From positions 1 to 26,552 of the IMG/VR virus record IMGVR_UViG_3300021379_000903: a stretch of 26,552 nucleotides of DNA. The stretch is one strand, 5' to 3'. A program made the position numbers and the translations under genes. Position 1 is the stretch's first letter; each line of letters opens with the position of its first letter. The notes beneath the pieces were generated by a model that made no database searches, was not told the DNA's origin, and saw only the letters and a program-made list of their open reading frames with translations. Below, one piece after another: positions 1-9,336 of this stretch. The stretch is from a virus.

Positions 1-269
1 TTAGAGACCTATTAGTTTACAAGCGTAAAAGGCTGTATAAAGTAGCCAAGCATAGAAGAGACGATCTTAAGAATACTAAGTACGACTATAAGTCTGCACA
101 AAGAGGTCTGATTAAAAATCAAGTTTCACATCATATTCAAAGAAATCAAACGATGAGAGAGTTTTTACTCTTTATCAACGATTATATTGTTAGCCTGTTA
201 GATCAGGTCAGATATTTAAAGAACTATAAAAACTTTACAGTACAAAAAGACGACGATACAACTAGATAA
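1..269 (+). CDS. C-terminal end of an unknown basic protein (partial)
   Basis: An open frame (codons in phase with position 3) runs from the window edge to a TAA at 267-269, two bases before the ATG of the next gene. About 88 residues are visible. The first half is strongly basic, with many Lys and Arg, and the second half has a helical, hydrophobic stretch (FLLFINDYIVSLL) before an acidic end (QKDDDTTR). I do not recognise the family. Tight spacing and shared strand place it in the same late operon as the baseplate genes that follow, so a virion or assembly role is an inference from position only. Its start lies outside the window. Confidence 0.7.
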   Translation, partial: RDLLVYKRKRLYKVAKHRRDDLKNTKYDYKSAQRGLIKNQVSHHIQRNQTMREFLLFINDYIVSLLDQVRYLKNYKNFTVQKDDDTTR

Positions 270-271
270 CT

Positions 272-3037
272 ATGTGGAATAATTTAAGATTCTTTAATGG
301 TACTGCTGAAGAGTTACAGTTAGTACAGAACGCAGCAGGCGTATGGACCGGTAAGGTCTATCTACCTGAAGTATCTGCAGGTCTGTATGAAACTGTTAAT
401 CTATTTGTATTGGAAGAAGTTATCCACGAGGGAGAGACTAAGGTCAGCAAGCCTATTTCGCCAAATGGTACAATCACTCAATTAGACTTCAGTTGGAGAG
501 CTTTAGCTAAAGATCAGTCTAAAGACGTGATTATGTATGGTATGAGAATGGATGGTGGTAAAGCCTATGTAAAGGAATTAAAGAACCAATCTCTAGAGTT
601 AGCTGATTTTACTACTATTGTATCACAGGACAGTGACTACTTAAAGATAGTAAACGCGCACGAGAACATTGCTCTACAAGTTAACATCGCAATCTCTTCA
701 CAGAATGAAGGTATTCATAAGAGAGTATTGCAAGTTAAAGCTGGTGAGACGCTAATCGCTGAAATTGAATTCTACGGAGAAGTAGAAGCAGAAGACGAGA
801 GATTAAAAATCTTATTAGGTAACTTAGGCGCCTCTTTAGAGGAAGAAGACTTTATGATATTTAAGTCACATGACATCTCAGAGATGCACCCTGACTATCA
901 ACTGTTAAACCAAAAGAGAAGAGAACTCTTACTAGAGTTAAACAACATTAAACCATTTGTCGGTACGTATAAGGCTATCCTAAATGCGATCGACTTCTTT
1001 GGTTACGATAAGATTACCCTAAAAGAGTATTGGATTAATGTAGATAAGAGCTCAAGCAGTTTCGGTAAGCTACATGCTATCCCAGTACCTAACTCATCGG
1101 TAAGAGGTGAGATGACTAGAAAACTACTTAAGTTTAAAATGCCTTCTGCTACGCAGAAGAAAACTAGTAGATTCTCTCTAGTCTACAGATTAAATGAGCC
1201 TAATGGTACATTCGATCAGTGGGATTTTGCTAATGTAGATGAAGTATTTGATTATACTCCAGAAGAAGTCCTAATTAAATTATACGGTTTAAAGAATAGA
1301 TTACAACGAGATTTTTTACCCCTAGAAGCTAAAATCGTAGACATCACAGGGGAAGGCGACTATTTCGCTCAGAAAAACTTAAATATCTGGAAGATTCAAA
1401 ATCCAATTAGTTTCTTCACCGAAGGACATAGAGTAAAGTTCGATGTATTTCCTAACGACAGAGAATTATTCATTGAAGATACATCAATGGTATTAAAGTC
1501 TTACCTAGATCAAAATGATTTAACCAATAACTACACTACATTCTTAAACTTAGGTGTAGGTGATGAGGCTAGTATTACAGAGGCGCAAAGAACAGAATTA
1601 AAAACTGTCTATGAAAAATTCTATGAGACATATCACGATAGAGAGATGAACTCATGGAACCAGAACTTTGGTCAAACTACAGTGCCAATCGGCTGTCCAG
1701 TTATCTTAGACTCGATGGAGTCTTGGGATGATGTATGGGATGAAGCTCAGTTTGTTTGGGATGATGCCGTTGATGCAAATGCAAATCTAAAAGTAACTTG
1801 GGAGAACTGGTGGAAGAGATGGGTCTATGAAGTTGAGTGGATTATCGATGGTCCTAATGGATGGCATCAAGAATACAGAGGTCCAATCGACGACTACAAG
1901 AGATTGCCACTTAATTTACCTTATGTAGGTTCATACACAGTCGAGCTAAGATATTATGACTTATTTGGTCACATGTCTTACTATAAGAAAGAAGATCTTT
2001 TTGATGTAAAACTAAAAGAGATAGAACTATATGGTGTTTACTCTTGGTTAGAGACTGACAAGAAAGATAATATCTCACCTTGGAATGAAAAGTATTTAGA
2101 CTGGAATCATTCAGGTGGTTACTGGGATTTTCCACAAGATAATAAGAATAAAGTAGAAGATTCAATTGCTACTTTCTATCTGACGTTAGATAGAGCTAAT
2201 TATCCAAAAGATGCTACAGATCAGGGTGTAAGATTCTCAACAGTAAGAAGATATATTGACATCTACTCAGATACAGGTTACTCGGAAACTACTGGTCCAT
2301 TCCAGTGGGATGAATGTTCATTTAGATGGAAAGATACAGTACATAACTGGTGGAACAACATGAGAGTGGGACCAGATTTAACTGCATCTTTTAAAATAGA
2401 TTGGATTCAACAGGGCGACACTTTAGTGATAACACATAGAGACCCTGTGTCCAATGAGTTAATAACAGGTAGTCATACGATTACATCGACTACACCATCT
2501 GGTTCTAATGATGTTACTGCTTGGCAGAATATCGCCGACGAACTAGAGGCTAGCACAAATCCTATTGTTGCTAAATTTAACTATAACGCTGTTTTTAAGG
2601 ATATGGACAGTGATAATGATATTGACAACTTAGACCAATTTCATTTCATACTGTGTACTGGACAAGAGTACTCTAAGACTTATGATTTTGAAAATGTAAT
2701 TATCCAAGGTAGCGCAAGCTCATCGGTGAGTGGTCCAGTAAATTCAGTAGCATATAACCCAACATGGGATAATTTAAAAGTATTTAAAAATTGGGCAGAA
2801 GTTGAAAGATCTACCCATGTCACTATATCAACCGACATTTCTAAGTTCCCGGGTGCAAGAAACCCAAAATGGACGATTACTAATATAAGTAACCCAAATG
2901 TGAATGATATATACTATAATAATATGTGGCTTACGTACATTTTCCAGGAGCCGGGTGATTACTCGATACAACTGGAAGCGGAAGACACGTATGGAAATAA
3001 GAACGTTGTACAACGCAACATGTTAAAAGTAAAATAA
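272..3037 (+). CDS. Large baseplate wedge-like virion protein (gp7/P2 gpI-like)
   Basis: This 921-aa protein probably belongs to the baseplate wedge. Residues about 210-260 contain QKRRELLLELNNIKPFVGTY followed by a segment ending in FFGYDKITLKEYW. This resembles the R-x-L-I ... kGT-x-x-A-I ... G ... E-W core of P2 gpI-type tail proteins, the group to which T4 gp7 has been related. The C-terminal half is Trp-rich and beta-rich. It has two PKD/Ig-like segments, around residues 515-600 (ending GSYTVELRYYDLFGH) and 840-921 (GDYSIQLEAEDTYGN). Between them, residues 777-788 form an EF-hand-type loop (DMDSDNDIDNLD). The ATG follows the previous stop by two bases, with no Shine-Dalgarno sequence. 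The gp7 assignment is an inference from the motif, length and position. A generic large structural protein is the safe reading. Confidence 0.75.
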   Translation: MWNNLRFFNGTAEELQLVQNAAGVWTGKVYLPEVSAGLYETVNLFVLEEVIHEGETKVSKPISPNGTITQLDFSWRALAKDQSKDVIMYGMRMDGGKAYVKELKNQSLELADFTTIVSQDSDYLKIVNAHENIALQVNIAISSQNEGIHKRVLQVKAGETLIAEIEFYGEVEAEDERLKILLGNLGASLEEEDFMIFKSHDISEMHPDYQLLNQKRRELLLELNNIKPFVGTYKAILNAIDFFGYDKITLKEYWINVDKSSSSFGKLHAIPVPNSSVRGEMTRKLLKFKMPSATQKKTSRFSLVYRLNEPNGTFDQWDFANVDEVFDYTPEEVLIKLYGLKNRLQRDFLPLEAKIVDITGEGDYFAQKNLNIWKIQNPISFFTEGHRVKFDVFPNDRELFIEDTSMVLKSYLDQNDLTNNYTTFLNLGVGDEASITEAQRTELKTVYEKFYETYHDREMNSWNQNFGQTTVPIGCPVILDSMESWDDVWDEAQFVWDDAVDANANLKVTWENWWKRWVYEVEWIIDGPNGWHQEYRGPIDDYKRLPLNLPYVGSYTVELRYYDLFGHMSYYKKEDLFDVKLKEIELYGVYSWLETDKKDNISPWNEKYLDWNHSGGYWDFPQDNKNKVEDSIATFYLTLDRANYPKDATDQGVRFSTVRRYIDIYSDTGYSETTGPFQWDECSFRWKDTVHNWWNNMRVGPDLTASFKIDWIQQGDTLVITHRDPVSNELITGSHTITSTTPSGSNDVTAWQNIADELEASTNPIVAKFNYNAVFKDMDSDNDIDNLDQFHFILCTGQEYSKTYDFENVIIQGSASSSVSGPVNSVAYNPTWDNLKVFKNWAEVERSTHVTISTDISKFPGARNPKWTITNISNPNVNDIYYNNMWLTYIFQEPGDYSIQLEAEDTYGNKNVVQRNMLKVK

Positions 3038-3044
3038 ACGAAAA

Positions 3045-3602
3045 ATGGCAAACATTACTGAAATTTTAGGTACAGACTCGGTTTCATCTTCAAGACCAGT
3101 TATCAACAGTAACTTCGAACTTCTGAACGACGAACTAGCTACAGTTACAGGTCTATTAGACCCAACAACTGCAGTCCTATCTGGCTTAACAAACGCTACG
3201 ACTCAAGAACTTAATGTAGTAAATGGTTCTACATTATTTAGAGTAAGTACTGCCGGTGCATTAATTGGCACTGCAGCTACATTCTCTTCATCTGCGAGCT
3301 TTGGTGGTTCAATTGTTAAATCAGGTGTAGGTGGTTCTGCAAGTGCACCAGTAGCTGCTCCAACGACTATCGATAAGAGCACTTACTTTATGAATGGCAA
3401 CTATGACATTCCAGCTGGAGCAGATGGGCAAGAAGTTACGTTAATCAATAAGAGTGGAGGCGCTGCTACTGTAACTGCATCTGGTGTAGTTAGTTTAGGT
3501 GCTACTTCTATCTCTTTAGATGGCAACAACTCAACTGTAACATTAAGATGTTTTGAAAACGTATGGTATGTAATTAGCTCTTACGCTACTACAATATCAT
3601 AA
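3045..3602 (+). CDS. Small tail fibre/baseplate-associated structural protein
   Basis: A 185-aa virion-type protein. Residues 1-36 carry the pattern I-x-E-I-L ... IN-x-NF-x-LLNDEL, a short helical N-terminal module. The collagen-like fibre at 17564 begins with a related version, so it may be a docking element. The middle is rich in Ser, Ala, Gly and Thr, as in fibre shafts. The C-terminal 70 residues (IPAGADGQEVTLINKSGG ... VTLRCFENVWYVISS) match the beta-structured tip common at the end of phage tail fibre proteins. It starts seven bases after the previous stop in an A-rich leader (cgaaaaATG). The precise T4 equivalent is not clear. Confidence 0.72.
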   Translation: MANITEILGTDSVSSSRPVINSNFELLNDELATVTGLLDPTTAVLSGLTNATTQELNVVNGSTLFRVSTAGALIGTAATFSSSASFGGSIVKSGVGGSASAPVAAPTTIDKSTYFMNGNYDIPAGADGQEVTLINKSGGAATVTASGVVSLGATSISLDGNNSTVTLRCFENVWYVISSYATTIS

Positions 3603-3628
3603 TAATTAAATTAAACCGAAAACTGTAG

Positions 3629-5569
3629 ATGGCAACTCCATTAGTAAGAATACCACAACCGCAGGGCGGCACGATGTATGCTTTCGCTTCAGCAGCGAGA
3701 GATATTACTAGAGCATTTAACAGCGCTGACATCAATTTTGAGTTTAGTAAATTCGCTTTACTAGACTTACCTGATTTCACAGACTCTGTTAACAACTCTA
3801 ATACTATCGACTTTGAGCTGAAATTGAAAGAGCAATCTGGTGCAGCATATAACGCCAATATGCCGAATGTGGATTTCGCACAAACATTCCAAAATTATGC
3901 ATTGAATTTAGAAGAGCTACTTCTAAAGGACGATGACTATGACCCAATCATCTTGGCATCTGACGCTGAGAAGATTTTCTTTAAGTGGTTATCAGCTCTA
4001 GGTGCAATTGATTTTAGACCGACTGACTCTAATGAGTCTTCTACAGGAGCTTACGCTGAGAACGATAACGCAATCTTAGGTGGCTCGAACTACGATAGAG
4101 TAGTTAAGTACTTAGGTAGTATTGACGCTGAGAACGACGTAGCATATCAAGGCAATACTTACCATGAGGTTTATATTAACGTGCCGACATCGGTAGGTTA
4201 TACGCCTCTGGTGTTGTTTAAACCAACAGAGTATAATACCTCTGCAACTAAACTTTATTTAGATGCAAACAATGTAAACGTTGAGGGTAGAGAGGGACAA
4301 ACACACCCTGACCCTAATATCAACCTATTGCCTGTAGTAGATGCTGGTTCAACAGCTAACACTGCGGCTTATTATGATATTGCAACTAATGCTACAAACT
4401 CAGTTCAAATTGACTGGGACACGGCTTCTTACGAGCCAATTCAAAATAATCCAGATGTTCAATCACTACTGGATTATGCAAAGACTGGACAACAGTTCAG
4501 ATTTAATGCCGTTTTAGTTTATTACGATTTATATAGTTCTTCTATTCCTGCGAATAGATCAACAAACCTATATGGTATCTTAATCCTAGATGATATTACA
4601 GATTCTTATGGGCCTGGATCTAAAATCCACGAACAAATTAAATTTAAGCCAAATGAAGTTACTGGCTTAAATGGTAATGCGTTCTCATTAAAGTTAAATC
4701 TTAAATTTAACTCTTCATTAGATAACGTAGGTGTTGAGACAAGTGTAAATGACTTTACTACTTTCTCAATGGACTTATTCATGGACACCACTACTGCGTT
4801 AGAGAATGCAACCGAGCTGTTATTACAAGCTAATAATAGATATAATAAAATTGTAGAGAGATTAGACTCGTTAGAGAATATTATTTTAGGCACGGCGAAA
4901 GCTGCTGCACTAGAAGCTAGAATTCAAGAGTTAGAAGATGACTTTACAGCATCGTCTCTACAGTTACAAGATTCAAATGCACTATTAAGCTTAATTAATA
5001 ATGCACATACAAAAATTAATCAGCTAATTGATGGTACAATTCCAGTAGAATTACAGTATAATACAGATGTAATCTTTGCAGGTAAAGGTACTAATGTTGA
5101 TAAATCAATTGCTGGTAAAATTAAGGTTAATAACTCTGTTGAGGGCTATGTGGTAAACGATGTATTCCAATGGGATATTGCATCTGGTGTAGTAAGTGGT
5201 AGCGTACTAGGAGGTACTAACCTGTTTGATAATTCAAACTCTAATATCAATGGTGTTTGGACTAAATTAAATTCTTACAGCAACAGATTAAGCTTAAAGA
5301 ATAAATTGAGTACCGATCCACTAAATGGCAGCCTAAATATATATGTTGATGACTCAGTAACTGGCTGGACGTTAGGACAATCTTTCAGAATTGCTTTTGA
5401 TACAATCGATGTAGATGGTAACAACATTAAAGTTTGGACAAACAAATCAGGTGGCTGGCAAAATATCGCAGATATTGACCCATCACAACTATTAACGAAT
5501 AAACCATACATTGAGCTGGTCTGCACAGATCCGGTGAACTTTGTATTTGAAGTAGATATTTTAAGATAA
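3629..5569 (+). CDS. Virion structural protein with central coiled coil
   Basis: A 646-aa protein with no signal peptide or enzyme motif. Residues 1-380 are mixed alpha/beta, opening with the distinctive MATPLVRIPQPQGGTMYAFA. Residues about 383-470 form a long coiled coil with Leu/Ile heptads (IVERLDSLENIIL, LEARIQELEDDFTASSLQL). Residues 475-646 are beta-rich and may be an attachment or tip domain. It sits between a fibre-like gene and another structural gene, with its stop one base before the next ATG, so it almost certainly belongs to the baseplate or tail. I have seen similar N-termini in marine T4-type phages as unnamed structural proteins, but cannot assign a T4 gp number. Confidence 0.72.
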   Translation: MATPLVRIPQPQGGTMYAFASAARDITRAFNSADINFEFSKFALLDLPDFTDSVNNSNTIDFELKLKEQSGAAYNANMPNVDFAQTFQNYALNLEELLLKDDDYDPIILASDAEKIFFKWLSALGAIDFRPTDSNESSTGAYAENDNAILGGSNYDRVVKYLGSIDAENDVAYQGNTYHEVYINVPTSVGYTPLVLFKPTEYNTSATKLYLDANNVNVEGREGQTHPDPNINLLPVVDAGSTANTAAYYDIATNATNSVQIDWDTASYEPIQNNPDVQSLLDYAKTGQQFRFNAVLVYYDLYSSSIPANRSTNLYGILILDDITDSYGPGSKIHEQIKFKPNEVTGLNGNAFSLKLNLKFNSSLDNVGVETSVNDFTTFSMDLFMDTTTALENATELLLQANNRYNKIVERLDSLENIILGTAKAAALEARIQELEDDFTASSLQLQDSNALLSLINNAHTKINQLIDGTIPVELQYNTDVIFAGKGTNVDKSIAGKIKVNNSVEGYVVNDVFQWDIASGVVSGSVLGGTNLFDNSNSNINGVWTKLNSYSNRLSLKNKLSTDPLNGSLNIYVDDSVTGWTLGQSFRIAFDTIDVDGNNIKVWTNKSGGWQNIADIDPSQLLTNKPYIELVCTDPVNFVFEVDILR

Positions 5570-5570
5570 T

Positions 5571-8500
5571 ATGAACACTAACAACTCTATATCCAATTCT
5601 TTGAAGAAGCTGCTAGAGATTAATACTAATTCTCTAAAGACTTTCGAGCGTATTAATGAAGCAGTAACTACAAATGCTAAGGACATCCCGTTAGAGATAC
5701 TAACTGACGAGGGTACTAAAATAGTATCTATACCAGGGTTTGGTTATATGAAGAAAGAGCTAGAGAGATTAGATAATAATCTAAAAGCTCTTGCTGGTTT
5801 AAGTAAAGGTACTACTAGAGTAAAACTAGCAGATGGTACTTTTCAGAATATTGTCACTACTTCGTTAAAGACTCCTGCAAATGATATTACTACTTTAGCA
5901 AGACCAACGGCTTTTGCTTCTAAACCTAATTATTTTGCAGAGGATTTCTTAAACCCAATGTTAACTACATCGATCGATGTAAGTGGTCAGATTCCAAACG
6001 ACACAGAAAGAGTCTTAATAAAAAGAATTTTATTTGACGGTACTAATCAAGTTGCTGTAGACTTCTTTAATGAGAACTACAGAAATCAGGATAACATTGA
6101 TTATCTAACTGCGATTAGAGATATTGTCAACAACAATATTGCATATACGCTTGACGAAGAGTTAAGAGATATGCCTTATAGAACTACACAGTTTACTGGT
6201 AGATTTGATGTTCTTTCAATTTCTAACTCTCAGAGAGAAGTTGTAGAAGAGGGAGTAACTACAAAACAAGCTATCAAACTTTATACTCTAGACAGTTTAA
6301 CTTACTCGGATAACGATAAAGATCTAGATGATACTGAATTACTCCGCGTAGGAGACCAACTGATGGTCACTGGTGGTTCTAAAAACACAAGATATAAGAT
6401 TAGTAAGCTAGATGCTTCGACGCGTCAGGTTGAATTAGAATTAGTAGAGGGCTATGAGGCCATCAAGATCGGTGCAGGTACTCTGTCTATCTACAAGGTA
6501 GAAGACAATAATTTATCGATTGAAGTACCTATTGGATTTGATGAGAGAATCTTAATGTTTGTAAAAGCAGTAGATCCTGAATCTAAGATATTAGCTGAAA
6601 GCTGGTCACCTGGTGTTGGCTTCTACTCAAACGACCTAGAGGTGATACAAGAAGATGGTTCAATTATTTTATTAGCTGATTATTACAAAGAGAATGTGGC
6701 TGACTTTGGTAGACTTATTACGTCTATTAAAGAAGATAATATTCCTCCGGCGACGGTAGGTGTAACTCCTAATGCTCCAACTCTAGTAGCTGATAATTTT
6801 AAAGTAGTTCAGATTAACAAACATTTAACTGAGAATGACGCTGCTGATAAAATTAAGAAATTATCTGCTGATAAAGCCACTGTTGAAGAGGCTGTTAAGA
6901 AGTTAGATGATACTATTACTAAGAAGAGATCTGAAATAGCAACTAAAAAGTATGAGTCTCAGGTACAGAAAGATAAAGATAAATCTGAATTAAACTCATT
7001 AATTGAAGAGAGAACTTCTGAGGCTAAATTATACAACTCGATTGTAACACAAATTCAATCTTTATCAGCATCATCAAACGCTGCTAAGATTACACCTAAA
7101 TACAGAATTAGAGGTTTCTGGTCGGTACCTGCACCTAAACAAGTTGCAGATACTCTAGATCAGAATGTCGTACAGTTTATTGTACAATATAGATACTTGT
7201 CGACTTCTGGCAAAGCTGCTGAAGTTGCACAGCTTAAATTCACAGAGGAAGATAGAGAGAAAGCAGCAGTATTCTCAAACTGGAATGAAGTTAAGACTAA
7301 AGTTAGAGAAAGAGCTAAGTCAATTGACAATAACGGCAATATTGCTGATAAATTTACATGGCAAGATACTAAGATCGAGGATGGTCAAGAGATTAACTTT
7401 AACCAGTTAGATATTGCGATTAACCAAGGTGAATTAGTAGAGATTAGAATTAAGTCTGTCTCTGAGGCTGGTTTCCCTGCTAATCCAATGTTATCTGATT
7501 GGTCAGAGCCAGTTCAAGTATCTTTCCCAGAAGAAGAAATTGATACAACGGATGTTGCTGCAGTAGTCGAGGTTAACACTGCTGAACTTGCTAAAGTTCA
7601 AATTACAGAGGAGTTAACTGCACAGGGAGTATTCACTCACGTTAGTGATGCGTTTACTGCTAATGAAAACTACTATGCACACGTTGCAACTAATATAGCA
7701 TCTGGATTCTTATCTCCGGAACAAAAACCAATTTCAGTCTATGACAAGATAGCGGAGTTAGAAGCTCAGATCGCAGGTCTTAAATCTGACGTTGAAGCAG
7801 AGGTTGGTGAATTGGTTGTTAAGATTGTCGCAGAAGACGGTTCAGTAACTAACATTGCTAAAGACACTACAACTCAGTTATTTGCTGGTTACTATGTAGA
7901 CGAAGTTGCAGATCTAACGGTTAGAAAAGGACATATTGTAACTAAAACATTTAAGTTACAGTTAGAAAATAGTAAAGCTACTAAATTAGAGTTAGTATCT
8001 AGACTAATTGGTGATAGAACTAAACCTGTTTACAGATCTTTCGGTAATACAGCTGGCGATCCGTATGACAATAACTTCGGTGTTGGTAATAACGACCAAG
8101 GTGGTACGGGTATTGATGTTAAAGTTAATAGAGATAACTACTATCAAGAAGAGGGTAACTACGATCTAGTACCTGTTCAATATCAGAACGTAACAGTTGG
8201 CTCAGGAGCTGGCGCTGGAGAATATGCTGAAACACATCAGGCTCCATATCAGTCTGCTCAAAGAAGGGGTCAGTTTATCTACAGCAGATATATGGACATA
8301 GCTAATCAGAACCCACACTACTTAACGTCACCATTAAACACGTTAGTTAGTAATACTGATGCTACAATTGAAGATTATGAATATGCTTTAAGCTTTGCAG
8401 GCACAGGCACAGATCCTTGGCCTAACCCAAATAATGATACTTACACGAGTGCTAACTTTATCTGGGATGGTAGTTTTACAAGTATTGCTAATAACATTGA

Positions 8501-9272
8501 TTGGAGTAATGACTTAATTAAAGTTACTTCTACATCACAAGTTGGTTTAACTAACTATAATAACGGTTTATTCTTACATAAAGATCATCCTCTATTAGCT
8601 AACTTATGGGACGATGCACAAAATGCTCAAAATTTTGATCTAGAGACTGTTAAGAAGTCTATGATTTTCTCAATGCCTAAATCTGCAACACAGGGTACAG
8701 GTACTCAACTACTAAGTATCTTTGGTTATGATTTAAGTACGAACGAGGTGAGTTCAAAACAACAGATGGCATATCATAGTGGTACAGGCCTGTACGACGC
8801 TACGTTAGCAGCGGCAAACAATAACATCATAAGACCTTTAAAAATGTCGTTTGACTCTAGCGACCAATACTTGCTAGGTGGACAATCATGTGGTGCTTTC
8901 TTATTTATGTCACCTGTGAGTGTAGATACTTTAAAAGTGAGCGGTGAAACGAAGAGATCAGCAAAAGAAATTAAAGCTAAAAAAGATAATGAGTCTAACG
9001 CAGTCTCAGTAGATATTGTGTTCCAGTACAGAATGACTGATTACTTTGGTAATAACGAGGACACCGATACAGGTAGAATCGGTGGTTTAGCTAGACTCGC
9101 ATTTAATAACCTAACCTATACAAAGAAAATTGGTTTAGATATTTTTGACAAGTATGGTGAACAATTCTCGTTTGACTTAGAGGTATTTGCCAAGTACAGT
9201 CCTAAAGGAAAGAACTTAAATTCTATTAAAGCTGCGCGACTACTCAGACCTATACCTAGAGAGATCCAGTAA
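5571..9272 (+). CDS. Large virion structural protein with coiled coil and FN3-like domain
   Basis: A 1233-aa protein. An N-terminal helical segment (residues 5-75) is followed by a beta-rich region to about 400. A charged coiled coil spans about 408-505 (KIKKLSADKATVEEAVKKLD and following Lys/Glu heptads). A fibronectin-III-like region spans about 507-657, with a VVQFIVQYRYL strand and a VEIRIKSVSEAGFP ... SDWSEPVQVSF end. A second short coiled coil lies near 725-745 (IAELEAQIAGLKSDVEAEV). The last 450 residues are beta-rich and contain a glycine-rich loop GSGAGAGEYA at 877-886. The ATG comes one base after the previous stop. Size, domain style and position point to a baseplate or long-fibre hub component. 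The exact equivalent is unknown. Confidence 0.72.
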   Translation: MNTNNSISNSLKKLLEINTNSLKTFERINEAVTTNAKDIPLEILTDEGTKIVSIPGFGYMKKELERLDNNLKALAGLSKGTTRVKLADGTFQNIVTTSLKTPANDITTLARPTAFASKPNYFAEDFLNPMLTTSIDVSGQIPNDTERVLIKRILFDGTNQVAVDFFNENYRNQDNIDYLTAIRDIVNNNIAYTLDEELRDMPYRTTQFTGRFDVLSISNSQREVVEEGVTTKQAIKLYTLDSLTYSDNDKDLDDTELLRVGDQLMVTGGSKNTRYKISKLDASTRQVELELVEGYEAIKIGAGTLSIYKVEDNNLSIEVPIGFDERILMFVKAVDPESKILAESWSPGVGFYSNDLEVIQEDGSIILLADYYKENVADFGRLITSIKEDNIPPATVGVTPNAPTLVADNFKVVQINKHLTENDAADKIKKLSADKATVEEAVKKLDDTITKKRSEIATKKYESQVQKDKDKSELNSLIEERTSEAKLYNSIVTQIQSLSASSNAAKITPKYRIRGFWSVPAPKQVADTLDQNVVQFIVQYRYLSTSGKAAEVAQLKFTEEDREKAAVFSNWNEVKTKVRERAKSIDNNGNIADKFTWQDTKIEDGQEINFNQLDIAINQGELVEIRIKSVSEAGFPANPMLSDWSEPVQVSFPEEEIDTTDVAAVVEVNTAELAKVQITEELTAQGVFTHVSDAFTANENYYAHVATNIASGFLSPEQKPISVYDKIAELEAQIAGLKSDVEAEVGELVVKIVAEDGSVTNIAKDTTTQLFAGYYVDEVADLTVRKGHIVTKTFKLQLENSKATKLELVSRLIGDRTKPVYRSFGNTAGDPYDNNFGVGNNDQGGTGIDVKVNRDNYYQEEGNYDLVPVQYQNVTVGSGAGAGEYAETHQAPYQSAQRRGQFIYSRYMDIANQNPHYLTSPLNTLVSNTDATIEDYEYALSFAGTGTDPWPNPNNDTYTSANFIWDGSFTSIANNIDWSNDLIKVTSTSQVGLTNYNNGLFLHKDHPLLANLWDDAQNAQNFDLETVKKSMIFSMPKSATQGTGTQLLSIFGYDLSTNEVSSKQQMAYHSGTGLYDATLAAANNNIIRPLKMSFDSSDQYLLGGQSCGAFLFMSPVSVDTLKVSGETKRSAKEIKAKKDNESNAVSVDIVFQYRMTDYFGNNEDTDTGRIGGLARLAFNNLTYTKKIGLDIFDKYGEQFSFDLEVFAKYSPKGKNLNSIKAARLLRPIPREIQ

Positions 9273-9302
9273 TATGTCCGCCTTTAAACGGAGGATATAT
9301 AC

Positions 9303-9320
9303 TAGAGAAGAAATTCTCTA
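9303..9320 (+). other. Perfect hairpin with GAAA tetraloop upstream of the giant gene
   Basis: The sequence TAGAGAA-GAAA-TTCTCTA folds into a 7-bp stem capped by a GNRA-type GAAA loop. It sits in the only sizeable gap (64 bp) of the late block and ends 16 bases before the next ATG. A weaker inverted pair, TCCG/CGGA at 9277-9280 and 9289-9292, lies just upstream. There is no T-run after the stem, so it is a poor intrinsic terminator. An mRNA processing, stability or translation-control element is a better guess. Confidence 0.5.
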
Positions 9321-9336
9321 AATAGAATTAAAGTTA

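Noticed and set aside
7165-7410. Plus-strand 81-codon open frame inside the 1233-aa gene
   Set aside because: A shifted frame of a well-formed structural gene, with no separate leader and a low-complexity Leu/Lys-rich product.
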